Shown here: positions 28,910-38,109 of the stretch, piece by piece
Layout: each line of letters opens with the position of its first letter
Position numbering within the stretch: the first letter of the stretch is position 1
Origin: Nitrospira sp.
GTDB lineage: Bacteria; Nitrospirota; Nitrospiria; Nitrospirales; Nitrospiraceae
Reading direction: 5' to 3'
DNA length: 64,000 nucleotides
Assembly (NCBI GenBank): GCA_024998685.1
Contig: JACOEH010000002.1
Coordinates: 62,001 to 126,000, forward strand
Made by a program: the position numbers and the translations under genes
The notes under the pieces: model-generated
What the model was told of the DNA's origin: nothing
Seen by the model: only the letters and a program-made list of their open reading frames with translations
Databases searched by the model: none

Positions 28910-29736
28910 TTATGGCGTCATGTCCCTGTTGGAGCAGACTGCGATCAGGGTGACGCGTAATCCGAAGCGTTGTCTGCGGTTTCGGTATCGGTCAGACACG
29001 ATCTTGAAGCGCTTGAGGCAGGCGATGACGTGTTCAGCCGGGACGCGGTCTTTGGAAATGAGGCGGTTGGCCTGCTGGTCTTGCTTACTCAGGGGGGTCT
29101 TCTTGCTCCGCTTTTGGGGCATGGTGGTTTTGCCGTGGAGCTTGTGCAGGCCCATAGACCCGGTGTCGGTAATGGCTTCGGTCTCGGGATGCAGCCGGAC
29201 TCCGGATTCTTTGAACAGCCGGAAGTTGTGGCGGCGGCCCGCGTCATGGGCGAGGCAGAGAATCCTGCCCGTGGCCCTGTCGACGACGAGTTGTGTCTTC
29301 AGGGTGTGGCGTTTTTTCTTGCCCGAGTAGTCCCGGCGTTGTTTTTTTGAGGACGCTCGACGGGTGTTTCCGTTGCATCGATCAGGACGACCTCGTAGGC
29401 CCTGTCGTTTGTGAGCAGGGCGTGCTTGCCCGGCAGCGTGAAGGCGCCGCTCGTGATCAGCACGTCCTCACACCAGCGGATCGTGCGATACGCCGTGCTC
29501 TCGCTCACGCCGTAGCTGTGGCCGATGTGCAGATACGTACGGTATTCCCGCCAGTATTCCAGTGTCATCCGCAACCGCGTCTCCACCGCCAGGCGATTTG
29601 GCTTCCCGCCCTGTTGCTTGAGGGCCGCCTCGGCGATCTTCAGCACGGCGGCCCTCTCGGCAAACGTCCGTTTCCTCACCCCGGTCAATCGTCGGAACGT
29701 CTCCTCCGGCATCCCCTCACATTCCCGAATCTCCAT
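28910..29736 (-). CDS. IS5-family transposase made by -1 frameshift
   Basis: Frame A (29736 to about 29299) has the N-terminal helix-turn-helix part (VRKRTFAERAAVLKIAEAAL, GVSESTAYRTIRWCED) and the first catalytic Asp in VVLIDATETPVERP. Frame B (open from the slip site to 28910) has the second Asp in ITDTGSMGL and the Glu in PAEHVIACLKRFKIVSDRYRNRR. A shift at 29341-29347 joins them into one DDE protein of about 275 residues. All catalytic residues are present, so it may still be active. RBS GGGAGG precedes the ATG at 29736. Confidence 0.85.
29341..29347 (-). other. Slippery heptamer for -1 frameshifting in the IS transposase
   Basis: On the minus strand the bases read A-AAA-AAC in frame A, a canonical -1 slip site. 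Slipping there joins frame A exactly to the open frame B. Confidence 0.75.
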
Positions 29737-29964
29737 GACGGTCCTCCCTTGACTGGAGAGGTCTGGAATCACAGTTGGGACGGCGAGGGAATCCTGAAAT
29801 GGGGTTATGCAAGAAGTCTATTGCCTTGGAATATGTGATGACGGGAGCATTTCCAAAGACCGCTGCACTTCTTCCAGGATGCTGGATCAGCTTGGTGACT
29901 GTGCAAATTGCCCGGTCCCTGACGTCTCGACAGGGAAGCCCCGCTCCTGATACCCTCTCTTCCC

Positions 29965-31614
29965 ATGACTCGCAAAATCTCTCCAACTGGCTCTTCCCGC
30001 GCTGCTCGTGAGCAACAGCCGGTTCTTGAGCAAAAACCGTCTGCGGATCAAATATCGATGCTGGAAATCTACGACACTACCTTGCGAGACGGCGCTCAGG
30101 CAGAGGATGTCAGTTTTTCGGCCGAGGACAAGGTCCTCATTGCGCAAAAGTTGGATAGCTTGGGCGTTCATTTTATTGAAGGCGGTTGGCCCGGAGCGAA
30201 TCCGAAAGACATTGAATTCTTTCGGATGATCAAGACCATTCCGTTGAAGCATGCCGAGGTCATCGCGTTCGGTTCTACGAGGAAAGCCAGCAATACTGCC
30301 AGCAAGGACCCCAATCTCCAGGCATTGCTCGGAGCCGAAACGAAGACGATTACGCTTTTCGGGAAGACCTGGTCGCTGCACGTTACCGATGCCCTCGGGA
30401 TCTCGCTGAACAAGAACTTGGAGTTGATCGCAGACTCGATCGCGTATCTCCACGGGAAGGGACGTCGGGTGTTCTACGACGCGGAACATTTCTTCGACGG
30501 ATACAAGACTAATCCCGAGTATGCGCTCGCCACCATCAGAAAAGCGGTAGAGGCCGGAGCGAAGCGAGTGATCCTGTGCGATACCAACGGTGGGACAATG
30601 CCTTGGGAAATCCGTGAGATTTGCCGCGTAGTTCAACACGAGTGTCGAGTGCCGCTCGGCATCCATGCGCATAATGACTGCGAAATGGCCGTGGCCAATT
30701 CTCTGGTGGCGGTCGAGACCGGCATCGTGCAGGTGCAGGGAACGATCAACGGGATTGGGGAACGGTGTGGAAATGCCAACCTTTGTTCGATCATTCCCAA
30801 TTTAGAGTTGAAGATGAGACGGGCCACATTGGCTGATCGCTTGAGCCATTTGAAGGATGTGTCCGGCTTCGTCACCGAGATCGCGAATCTGATGCCGAAT
30901 AAGCATCAACCCTATGTCGGCGATGCCGCGTTTGCCCACAAGGGGGGAGTGCACATTCATGCTGTGCTGAAGAATTCGGCTACCTATGAACATGTCGATC
31001 CGACCAAAGTCGGTAATCGACAGCGGATGCTGATCTCCGACTACGGAGGACGGAGCGGTCTGCTCGATAAGATTGAAGCCTACGGCATCAAACTCTCAAA
31101 GGATCATGCCAAGGTAGACGAGCTGATTCATACGCTGAAAGACCATGAGAACCAGGGCTATCAATTCGAAGGAGCCGAAGGGTCGTTCGAATTGCTGATG
31201 CGAAAGGCGATGGGGAGCCATAGGCCATCGTTTCAATTACTCGGATTTCGCGTGATTGTTGAAAAGAAACAAGAGAACGGCACGCCCCTTTCCGAGGCCA
31301 CCGTGATGGTCAAAGTCGGTAATGCGGTAGAACATACGGCGGCTGTCGGGACGGGACCGGTCAATGCGCTTGATCATGCGCTCCGCAAGGCGTTGGAAAA
31401 ATTCTACCCCCAGCTTCGAGAAGTGAAGCTGCTTGACTATAAGGTGCGCGTCCTGGCGGCCAATCGAGGGACAGAATCAAAAGTGCGTGTCTTGATCGAG
31501 TCGGGAGACCACAAAGATAAGTGGGGGACGGTCGGAGTTTCGGAAAATATTATCGAGGCAACATGGCAGGCCCTCGCAGACGGTATCGAATACAAACTTC
31601 TCGACAAGGACTAG
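29965..31614 (+). CDS. cimA: (R)-citramalate synthase
   Basis: A 549-residue enzyme that condenses pyruvate and acetyl-CoA into citramalate, the threonine-independent way to isoleucine. The HMGL barrel starts with IYDTTLRDGAQAEDVSFS, and GIHAHNDCEMAVANSLVAVETGIVQVQGTINGIGERCGNANL is the metal-binding region; a LeuA dimer domain (about 400-545) probably binds isoleucine. The N-terminus has a ~30-residue extension; an internal ATG at 30058 (MLEIYDTTLRDG) could be the real start. Confidence 0.92.
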   Translation: MTRKISPTGSSRAAREQQPVLEQKPSADQISMLEIYDTTLRDGAQAEDVSFSAEDKVLIAQKLDSLGVHFIEGGWPGANPKDIEFFRMIKTIPLKHAEVIAFGSTRKASNTASKDPNLQALLGAETKTITLFGKTWSLHVTDALGISLNKNLELIADSIAYLHGKGRRVFYDAEHFFDGYKTNPEYALATIRKAVEAGAKRVILCDTNGGTMPWEIREICRVVQHECRVPLGIHAHNDCEMAVANSLVAVETGIVQVQGTINGIGERCGNANLCSIIPNLELKMRRATLADRLSHLKDVSGFVTEIANLMPNKHQPYVGDAAFAHKGGVHIHAVLKNSATYEHVDPTKVGNRQRMLISDYGGRSGLLDKIEAYGIKLSKDHAKVDELIHTLKDHENQGYQFEGAEGSFELLMRKAMGSHRPSFQLLGFRVIVEKKQENGTPLSEATVMVKVGNAVEHTAAVGTGPVNALDHALRKALEKFYPQLREVKLLDYKVRVLAANRGTESKVRVLIESGDHKDKWGTVGVSENIIEATWQALADGIEYKLLDKD

Positions 31615-31646
31615 AATATTTTCGTAAGCATTCACCAAATTTATTC

Positions 31647-31675
31647 TTGACAGGTATCGTAACCTCACGTAACTT
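31647..31675 (+). promoter_or_regulatory. Sigma-70-type promoter of ihfA
   Basis: TTGACA (31647-31652), 17-bp spacer, TAACTT (31670-31675). It lies 80 bases before the ihfA start and after the cimA stop. Confidence 0.55.
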
Positions 31676-31754
31676 AAGCAAAACTCATCGCATGACGAGA
31701 GGAGTCGGTCGGACAGTAACGCGGCGAGTTGCAGCGGGCACGTAGGGGGGTGGT

Positions 31755-32030
31755 ATGAGAAAGGCGGATATCGCTGATGAAATTTTCAAGCAGGTCGGCA
31801 TCTCGAAAAATGAAGCCGCCGATATCGTCGAGTTTGTCCTGGATTTGTTGAAATCCGTCTTGCAGAAGGGAGAATCAGTCAAAATCGCGGGGTTTGGAAA
31901 TTTTGTCGTGCGCAGCAAGGGAGCCCGCAAGGGGCGAAATCCTCGAACTGGAGAAGAAATTGGGATTACTCCCCGTCGAGTTGTGACGTTTCGGCCAAGC
32001 CAAGTGTTCAAGAAATACGTCAATTCATAG
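31755..32030 (+). CDS. ihfA: Integration host factor alpha / HU-family DNA-bending protein
   Basis: A 91-residue HU/IHF protein: MRKADIADEIFKQVGISKNEAADIVEFVLDLLK dimer part and the DNA arm GARKGRNPRTGEEIGITPRRVVTFRPS. The pattern near the arm (KGRNPRTGEEI) is closer to IhfA than to HU. Neighbour of a merR-type gene, a common pairing. It may also serve the prophage transposition complex, as IHF/HU do for Mu. Confidence 0.88.
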   Translation: MRKADIADEIFKQVGISKNEAADIVEFVLDLLKSVLQKGESVKIAGFGNFVVRSKGARKGRNPRTGEEIGITPRRVVTFRPSQVFKKYVNS

Positions 32031-32031
32031 T

Positions 32032-32196
32032 AGGATGCTGAAAAAAACCGCCCGCTTCGTTCTTGCCGAAAGAGTACGCCCAGGTTGGGATACGGCCCGC
32101 TCACTGACTCGCGGGCGCATACAGGCGTGGCGCTCTTGAGGAGAATCGCGCCGTGCGCCTCACTGAAGCCTTGCGGGCGGTCTTTTTGATCATCCT
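32032..32196. repeat. Repeat element with inverted ends, downstream of ihfA
   Basis: A 165-bp unit whose ends are inverted copies: AGGATGCTGAAAAAAACCGC... at the left and ...GCGGGCGGTCTTTTTGATCATCCT-type right end. The left end matches the segment at 8144. The CCGCCCGC/GCGGGCGG arms followed by CTTTTT could also end ihfA transcription. Confidence 0.65.
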
Positions 32197-32268
32197 GCGT
32201 ACACAGAGCAGACAGGTCTACAACCAGCTCGGCTCCGTCGACAAACGAGACGCACCGTGAGGCCGGTC

Positions 32269-32619
32269 ATGGGAACTGAACCCAGGCTGGGGAGCAAGGT
32301 TTTCTATAAAATCGGCGAAGTGAGTCAATTGACGAAGCTTCCAGCGTATGTGCTCCGTTTCTGGGAATCTCAATTCACTTTTTTGAAACCCAAAAAGAGT
32401 CGAGGAAACCAACGCCTCTATGTACAACGGGATGTCGAAACCGTGCTGGAAATCAAGCGTATGCTGTATGAGGAAGGGCATACCCTTGAGGGTGTCAAGC
32501 GATACTGGGTACGTCGTGGGCGGGCTGCTTCACGCCGGCTGCGCCCGAAAGAGGTCGCCAAAAAGTTGAGAGGGGATCTCCAAGTTATTCTCAAAATTCT
32601 CGACTCGCATTCACCATGA
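32269..32619 (+). CDS. MerR-family transcriptional regulator
   Basis: A 116-residue protein with a MerR winged helix: YKIGEVSQLTKLPAYVLRFWESQFTFLKPKKSRGNQRLYVQRDVE, then EIKRMLYEEGHTLEGVKRYW. The C-terminal part is a short basic helix without effector-binding cysteines, as in the MerR proteins found beside ihfA in many Deltaproteobacteria and Nitrospirota. Target unknown. ATG 32269 preferred over GTG 32257. Confidence 0.85.
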   Translation: MGTEPRLGSKVFYKIGEVSQLTKLPAYVLRFWESQFTFLKPKKSRGNQRLYVQRDVETVLEIKRMLYEEGHTLEGVKRYWVRRGRAASRRLRPKEVAKKLRGDLQVILKILDSHSP

Positions 32620-32689
32620 GCGAAGGGTAGTCTTATCGAACGCAGTCCTTGCTTATCGGCAAGATGGTATCTAACGGCAACAAACGTGT

Positions 32690-32766
32690 CGGGGCGTAGC
32701 GCAGCCCGGTAGCGCACTCGCTTGGGGTGCGAGTGGTCGTGGGTTCAAATCCCGCCGCCCCGACCA
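32690..32766 (+). tRNA. tRNA-Pro (anticodon GGG)
   Basis: A 77-base cloverleaf: acceptor CGGGGCG with CGCCCCG, anticodon stem CTCGC/GCGAG around loop TTGGGGT (anticodon GGG, reads CCC/CCU), T arm GTGGG-TTCAAAT-CCCGC, discriminator A and encoded CCA (32764-32766). Confidence 0.95.
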
Positions 32767-32837
32767 ATCTTTTTTGTGCTGAGTAATGAGGGCTGAGGGC
32801 TGAGCAGGTGAATTCCGCCGCCCAGTCAGGATCCGTG

Positions 32838-32861
32838 GAGCTGCCTCGCGCAGCTCTTTTT
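32838..32861 (+). terminator. Terminator downstream of tRNA-Pro
   Basis: GAGCTG-CCTCGCG-CAGCTC followed by TTTTT, 15 bases before the surE start. Confidence 0.8.
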
Positions 32862-32875
32862 GTTGAAGGCCGATT

Positions 32876-33679
32876 ATGCGTATCCTGGTGACAAACGACG
32901 ACGGTATCCATTCGCCGGGAATCGCCGCCTTGGCGAAGGCGCTGGCTGCAATCGGGGAAGTCTGGATCGTCGCCCCAGATCGGGAGCGCACGGCAGTCGC
33001 TCATGCCGTGACATTGCACAAGCCATTGCGGCTCCACCAACTGAGTCCACGCACCTATGCCGTGAATGGAACCCCGGTGGATTGCGTGAATCTTGCGCTG
33101 CTCAAAGTCATGCCGAAACCGCCCGCCATCGTCGTGTCCGGCATCAACAAAGGAGTCAACCTCGGCGATGATGTGATGTACTCAGGCACCGTGTCGGCGG
33201 CGATGGAGGGGACGATTCTTGGAATACCATCTGTGGCGGTATCCCAAGAAGGGGGAGACATCTTTCGCTTTGACGTTGGTGCACGCTATGCGGTCCGCGT
33301 GGTCCGTCTTGTCTTTGCGCACGGGCTGCCTGAGGAGACGCTCGTGAACGTGAATATTCCAAATCGGCCGCGACGGGAAATCAGAGGTGTGCGGGTCACC
33401 TGTCTCAGCCGAAGGCGGTTTCATAATCCGATCATCGAAAAACTTGACCCGCATGGACGGAAATATTATTGGATTGCCGGCGAACGGATATCGTGGAGTC
33501 GCAGTAAGGATGCTGATCACGAGGCGATTGAAGAAGGGTTTGTCTCCATCACGCCGATCCATCTGGATACGACGCACTATGGAGTGCTGGATCAATTCCG
33601 CGCGTGGGAGCCGATGATGAACCGGGGCATCAAGAAATCCTCAACCGCTCAGTCCGCCATCGGCCGTCCAGGGAAGTGA
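32876..33679 (+). CDS. surE: 5'/3'-nucleotidase SurE
   Basis: A 267-residue metal-dependent nucleoside monophosphatase. [16 protein letters not shown] gives the metal-binding DD pair; [38 protein letters not shown] and VNVNIPN are the family blocks. It probably acts in nucleotide salvage under stress. Starts a run surE-dedA-cysS-rlmB with short gaps. Confidence 0.95.
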   Translation: MRILVTNDDGIHSPGIAALAKALAAIGEVWIVAPDRERTAVAHAVTLHKPLRLHQLSPRTYAVNGTPVDCVNLALLKVMPKPPAIVVSGINKGVNLGDDVMYSGTVSAAMEGTILGIPSVAVSQEGGDIFRFDVGARYAVRVVRLVFAHGLPEETLVNVNIPNRPRREIRGVRVTCLSRRRFHNPIIEKLDPHGRKYYWIAGERISWSRSKDADHEAIEEGFVSITPIHLDTTHYGVLDQFRAWEPMMNRGIKKSSTAQSAIGRPGK

Positions 33680-33684
33680 GAGAC

Positions 33685-34326
33685 ATGATAGGAGGACTGA
33701 TCGAAGCCGTCATCAGCGAGTTGAGCCGATTCATCATTGCGTGTATTTCAAGGTTTGGCTACGGGGGCATCCTCTTCACGATGGCCGTCGAGAGCGCCTG
33801 CATTCCGCTCCCGAGCGAAATTATCATGCCGTTTTCCGGCTATCTGGTCATGACCGGACAGTTTACGATGCTCGGGGTCACACTGGCCGGCGCGGTCGGC
33901 AATGTGCTCGGTTCGATCGTGGCTTACTACGCGGGCGTCTGGGGTGGGCGACCATTTGCGGAGCGCTATGGACCGTATGTTCTGGTTTCGCACCACGATC
34001 TGGATGCCGCCGATCGTTGGTTCGCAAAATATGGAGAAGCAGCCGTCTTTTTCAGCAGAATGCTTCCGGTGGTGCGCACCTTCATTTCGCTCCCGGCCGG
34101 CATTGCGAAGATGAATTTCCCACGGTTTGTCGTCTTCACATTCGTAGGGGCGCTGCCCTGGTGCTATCTGTTGGCCTATATCGGCCTTCGTATGGGCGAA
34201 CAGTGGGAACAGTTGCGGGATTACTTCCATCAATTCGACATCGTCATCGGACTTGTCCTGGCCGCGGGCGTTGGGTACTTCCTCTGGTCTCACTGGCCGA
34301 CACGGCGAACGAGTCCGGATGCGTAA
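33685..34326 (+). CDS. DedA-family membrane protein
   Basis: A 213-residue protein with four or five membrane segments. ESACIPLPSEIIMPFSGYL and FFSRMLPVVRTFISLPAGIAKMNFPRF are the DedA signatures (the E-x-x-x-P-x-P-x-E and R-x-x-P-x-x-R-x-x-x-S-x-x-A-G motifs). DedA proteins act in undecaprenyl-phosphate or phospholipid flipping and membrane-potential maintenance. Start 33685 follows the surE stop by 5 bases; an open frame back to 33604 is not likely. Confidence 0.92.
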   Translation: MIGGLIEAVISELSRFIIACISRFGYGGILFTMAVESACIPLPSEIIMPFSGYLVMTGQFTMLGVTLAGAVGNVLGSIVAYYAGVWGGRPFAERYGPYVLVSHHDLDAADRWFAKYGEAAVFFSRMLPVVRTFISLPAGIAKMNFPRFVVFTFVGALPWCYLLAYIGLRMGEQWEQLRDYFHQFDIVIGLVLAAGVGYFLWSHWPTRRTSPDA

Positions 34327-34331
34327 ACCGT

Positions 34332-35849
34332 ATGCTCAAACTCTTCAATACCCTGACAAGGCGGCAAGAAGTTTTCGAGCCGATTGAACCGAAGACAGTA
34401 CGCATGTACGTTTGCGGCGTGACGGTCTATGACTATTGCCACATCGGCCATGCGCGCAGTGCATTGGTATTCGACGTACTCCGGCGTTACTTGGAATACA
34501 GCGGCTATGCTGTGACCTTCGTCAAAAACTTCACGGATGTGGATGACAAGATTATCAAGCGGGCGAATGAACAGGGTGTTTCTTCTGGTGCCCTTGCGAC
34601 CAAATACATTCAGGCCTACCACGAGGATATGGGCAGAATGGGAATCAGAGGTGCAACAGAAGAGCCCAGGGCCACGGAACATATAGCAGACATCATTCAG
34701 CTCACGGAACAATTGGTCAACAGGGAGCTGGCATACGTGGTGGATGGGGACGTGTATTTTGAGGTGTCGAAATATCCGGAATACGGAAGGCTGTCAAAAC
34801 GACGACTCGAGGACCTGCAAGCCGGCGCCCGCGTGGAAGTGGATGAACGGAAGCGTCATCCGATGGACTTTGCCCTGTGGAAGAGCAGTAAGCCAGGGGA
34901 GCCGGCCTGGGAGAGCCCTTGGGGGCCTGGCCGACCCGGCTGGCATATCGAGTGCTCCGCCATGTCACTCAGATACCTCGGTGAAACCTTCGATATCCAT
35001 GGCGGAGGAATGGATCTGATTTTCCCGCACCATGAAAACGAGATCGCGCAATCGTGCGGAGCGACGGGAAAAGAATTCGCACGGTATTGGGTCCATAACG
35101 GGTTTGTTCAGATCAATAAAGAAAAGATGTCCAAATCACTCGGCAACTTTTTTACGATCCGGGAGATTTTCGAAAAGTCGGAATGGTCGTGGTCGGAAGA
35201 GGTCACAGGCGAAATCCTTCGATACTTTCTCCTTTCGACGCATTACCATAGCCCGCTGGACTTTTCAGACCAAGCTTTGAAAGAAGCCAAGAATGCCTTG
35301 GACGGATTCTACGATCTGTTCAATCGGCTCCATGAGACAAACGAATCGGGTGGAGAAGATGGTGGCCTCCTCCAGGCTGCCGCCGAGCGGACCAGGGAAT
35401 CATTTCACCGATCAATGGATGATGATCTCAATACATCCGCTGCGATTGCGGCCTTGCAAGGCTTACGGAGCGAGGTGAATAAGATGGTCGATAAAGATCT
35501 TTCGACCAGCAACCGTAAGAATGTCAGACACGAATTTCGCTCGCTTGGCAATATCTTGGGGTTGTTTCAGTTGGATAAGTGGCAATTTAATCCTAGCGTT
35601 CCATGCGTCGGAATGAACGTTGAATCTGGAATGTCTATTTCATCACGGAAGACGCATCCCATATTGGGTGGCCAGTCAAGTTGGGTACCGACTTTGTCCG
35701 ACAGTGAGGTTGAAACAAGAATTGCAGAGCGGCGTGAAGCCAAGAAGCGTAAAGATTTCAAGCGGGCCGATGTAATCAGGGAAGAACTCAAATCATTTGG
35801 CATCACGATCGAGGATAAGCCCGATGGCACGGCCCGGTGGAAGCGCTGA
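34332..35849 (+). CDS. cysS: Cysteinyl-tRNA synthetase
   Basis: A 505-residue class I synthetase. The zinc/HIGH region [36 protein letters not shown] (zinc ligand Cys), [11 protein letters not shown] and KMSKSLGNF are in order. The C-terminus has [26 protein letters not shown], the anticodon-binding helix. Start 34332 lies 5 bases after the DedA stop. Confidence 0.96.
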   Translation: MLKLFNTLTRRQEVFEPIEPKTVRMYVCGVTVYDYCHIGHARSALVFDVLRRYLEYSGYAVTFVKNFTDVDDKIIKRANEQGVSSGALATKYIQAYHEDMGRMGIRGATEEPRATEHIADIIQLTEQLVNRELAYVVDGDVYFEVSKYPEYGRLSKRRLEDLQAGARVEVDERKRHPMDFALWKSSKPGEPAWESPWGPGRPGWHIECSAMSLRYLGETFDIHGGGMDLIFPHHENEIAQSCGATGKEFARYWVHNGFVQINKEKMSKSLGNFFTIREIFEKSEWSWSEEVTGEILRYFLLSTHYHSPLDFSDQALKEAKNALDGFYDLFNRLHETNESGGEDGGLLQAAAERTRESFHRSMDDDLNTSAAIAALQGLRSEVNKMVDKDLSTSNRKNVRHEFRSLGNILGLFQLDKWQFNPSVPCVGMNVESGMSISSRKTHPILGGQSSWVPTLSDSEVETRIAERREAKKRKDFKRADVIREELKSFGITIEDKPDGTARWKR

Positions 35850-36591
35850 CACAGGGGAGATTTTGTATGGACTCCATGCCGTCCGCGAAGCGCTGAAAGC
35901 CGGAAACCGACCATTGCAACGGGTGCTGGTTCTTCGGACCGACAAACAGTTCACCGATCTGGTGCAACTGGCTCGATCACGCCATGTCCCCATTCATATC
36001 CAGCCTCTGAGTTCCATCGACCGTCTTGTTCCCAACGGCAAGCACCAAGGCATTGTGGCCTTTACGTCGGCAAAGGCCTATCAGGCTGAGGAATCGATCC
36101 TTGCTCGAGCGGCCCAACGGCATGAGGCACCACTGTTGGTGATTCTGGACGGAGTCGAAGATCCACACAACCTTGGCGCCGTGCTTCGGACGGCAGAAGG
36201 AGCGGGTGCCCATGGGGTACTTATTCCAGAACGACGGGCCGTCGGCCTTACGTCAGTGGTTGCCAAAGCTTCGGCGGGAGCGATCGATCACATTCCCGTC
36301 GCACGCGTGACAAACATCAGCAGATCGATCGAGTCGTTGAAAGGGGACGGACTGTGGATCTATGGGGTGACACCGACGGCGAGCAAAGTATTTACGGACG
36401 TCGACTTACGAGAACCGGTGGGGCTGGTTTTTGGAGGGGAGGGAACGGGCATTAGACCCGGCGTCCTGCAACATTGCGATGACTGTGTCCGCATTCCTCT
36501 TAGAGGCCAGGTCCAATCCCTGAATGTGTCGGCTGCGGCAGCCATAGTCCTGTTTGAAGCGGTTCGTCAGCGACGTCAGATCCAGGGTTGA
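35824..36591 (+). CDS. rlmB: 23S rRNA 2'-O-methyltransferase RlmB (SpoU family)
   Basis: A 255-residue SPOUT enzyme. N-terminal L30-like substrate domain (ILYGLHAVREALKAGNRPLQRVLVL), then the knot: LVILDGVEDPHNLGAVLRTAEGAGAHGVL, GLVFGGEGTGIRPG and RIPLRGQVQSLNVSAAAAIVLFE. It methylates G2251 in the peptidyl-transferase loop. The start at 35824 overlaps cysS by 26 bases; 35797 is an alternative. Confidence 0.93.
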   Translation: MARPGGSADTGEILYGLHAVREALKAGNRPLQRVLVLRTDKQFTDLVQLARSRHVPIHIQPLSSIDRLVPNGKHQGIVAFTSAKAYQAEESILARAAQRHEAPLLVILDGVEDPHNLGAVLRTAEGAGAHGVLIPERRAVGLTSVVAKASAGAIDHIPVARVTNISRSIESLKGDGLWIYGVTPTASKVFTDVDLREPVGLVFGGEGTGIRPGVLQHCDDCVRIPLRGQVQSLNVSAAAAIVLFEAVRQRRQIQG

Positions 36592-36593
36592 CT

Positions 36594-36872
36594 TTACCGG
36601 ATCCTGAGCACGCCGCCCTGGATGGCGGTCTTCAGTAGTTGAGCCGTATTCGACACCCGCATTTTCTTCATCATATTGGCTCGGTGGGCTTCAACGGTTT
36701 TGACGCTGATCTTCAACCGTTGACCGATTTCCTTGTTCTTAAATCCCGCCCAGATCAATTCCAAAATTTCCTGTTCGCGTGAGGTGAGCGATTCAGGCCG
36801 TTTGGTGCGGGGAGGAGGCTCAAGATCCGCGAGAGATTTTCGAGTCCGTGCCTTTGCAGCTGTCTTCGCCAT
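36594..36872 (-). CDS. Stand-alone LuxR/GerE-type HTH regulator
   Basis: A 92-residue protein made only of a GerE helix-turn-helix (SLTSREQEILELIWAGFKNKEIGQRLKISVKTVEAHRANMMKKM, about residues 29-75) behind a basic, Ala-rich leader. There is no receiver or ligand domain. It converges on rlmB with a 2-base gap and diverges from pilD (157-base gap), so it may control the pilus genes. Confidence 0.85.
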   Translation of the reverse strand: MAKTAAKARTRKSLADLEPPPRTKRPESLTSREQEILELIWAGFKNKEIGQRLKISVKTVEAHRANMMKKMRVSNTAQLLKTAIQGGVLRIR

Positions 36873-37030
36873 AGTCGTTAGTTCTCCATATTAGTAGGTC
36901 TATACATCAGGTATACTCAATGGGTAATCGTGCCTATAGACAGTTATTATGGTATGGTCATTCAAGAATGTAAATAAAGGCACTTCGGCCCTAGTAGGGT
37001 TACCAGGTAGGGAAAGAACTCTGAGCAATT

Positions 37031-37813
37031 ATGCATGAGGGAGGGCTGTTAATCCTACTGATTGCCGGGCTTTTGGGCGCACTCATCGGTAGCTTTCTCA
37101 ATGTCTGTATCTATCGCTTGCCGCGGCAGGAATCAATCGTATGGCCGGGTTCTCACTGTCCGAGATGCGCTCAGCCTATTGCTTGGTACGATAATATTCC
37201 CATTCTGAGTTACCTCGCATTGGCTGGACGCTGCAGACATTGTACCGCGCATATTTCCTTCCGTTATCCCGTGGTCGAGTTTCTACACGCAGCAGGTTAT
37301 GTAGGGGTGGTTTGGATCTTCGGCCTAAACGGAATTGCCGTGACGTATGGGGTACTTTATTCAGCTCTCCTCGTGGCAGCCGGGACAGACCTTTCTCATA
37401 AGATCATCCCCAATGCACTGACGTTTCCAGGGATTATTCTAGGCCTCGTCTGCGCCACTACGATCTTACCTCTCGGATTTCTAGGAAGCGTGCTGGGAGT
37501 TTTCGTGGGTGGAGGAATTCTGTGGGTGCTTGCGTGGGCAAGCCCCTATCTCTTCGGGAAAGAGGGGATGGGAGGGGGGGATATCAAGCTTATGGCGATG
37601 ATAGGGGCATTTCTGGGATGGAAGCCTGCGTTGATCACGATCATGATTGGGTCGCTTCTGGGATCACTCGTGGGAGTCACCCTTATTACAGCACAGCTGA
37701 TCAAGCGCGAGGAGTACATTCCCTTCGGACCGTTTCTGGTCTGCGGTGCACTAGTGGCACTATTCTTTGGCCAGCCTATCCTCGATTGGTATCAAGAGCT
37801 CTTGGCCGGATAA
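37031..37813 (+). CDS. pilD: Prepilin peptidase / N-methyltransferase PilD
   Basis: A 260-residue inner-membrane aspartyl protease that cleaves and N-methylates type IV prepilins. The cytoplasmic loop has two C-x2-C pairs (CPRCAQ...CRHC) as in bifunctional enzymes; catalytic Asp residues lie in GTDLSHKIIPN and GGGDIKLMAMIGAFLGW. About eight membrane segments. It must process the four pilin-like proteins downstream. Confidence 0.95.
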   Translation: MHEGGLLILLIAGLLGALIGSFLNVCIYRLPRQESIVWPGSHCPRCAQPIAWYDNIPILSYLALAGRCRHCTAHISFRYPVVEFLHAAGYVGVVWIFGLNGIAVTYGVLYSALLVAAGTDLSHKIIPNALTFPGIILGLVCATTILPLGFLGSVLGVFVGGGILWVLAWASPYLFGKEGMGGGDIKLMAMIGAFLGWKPALITIMIGSLLGSLVGVTLITAQLIKREEYIPFGPFLVCGALVALFFGQPILDWYQELLAG

Positions 37814-38109
37814 CGGCTCCCCTGGCCGATTCCCTCCATTTCTTACTGTATCTCTTCTGTAAACAACTGTATCTTTTGAGGTACTACTACTCTCCATCGT
37901 GTTTACCGTCTTTTCTTTCCTTGTAGGGGTTACACCTTTCAGATCATCCCGAGCTCGTTTCATTCTGGTTCCATCGATTCAATGGCTTAGGGACTTACCA
38001 TAAGACATTGTTCGGTAAGCACACAATCCATGAAAGCTCAAACTATGAGTGGCACGAGTCTTGACATAGCGACGGGCTACCTAGCCAGTGTGCAGACAGT
38101 GAGGAAGAT
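37814..38109. promoter_or_regulatory. Intergenic region with candidate pilin-operon promoter
   Basis: No gene is seen. TGGCACG at 38050-38056 followed four bases later by TTGACA (38061-38066) resembles a sigma-54 promoter (TGGCACG-N4-TTGCA) with a mismatch in the -12 GC; TTGACA could instead be a sigma-70 -35 box, but no good -10 follows. Confidence 0.35.

Larger units (their letters stand above)
28892..29820 (-). mobile_element. IS5-family insertion sequence
   Basis: About 929 bp bounded by inverted repeats that match at 16 of 18 positions (28892-28909 and 29803-29820; outer end TAGAC, inner part TCTTGCATAA). One transposase in two overlapping frames is carried on the minus strand. TA flanks both GAC ends, consistent with a short target duplication of the IS5 kind, but the exact duplication is not certain. 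Confidence 0.85.

Noticed and set aside
28920-29838. Plus-strand frames across the IS element
   Set aside because: They are antisense to the transposase, whose catalytic residues are clear on the minus strand.
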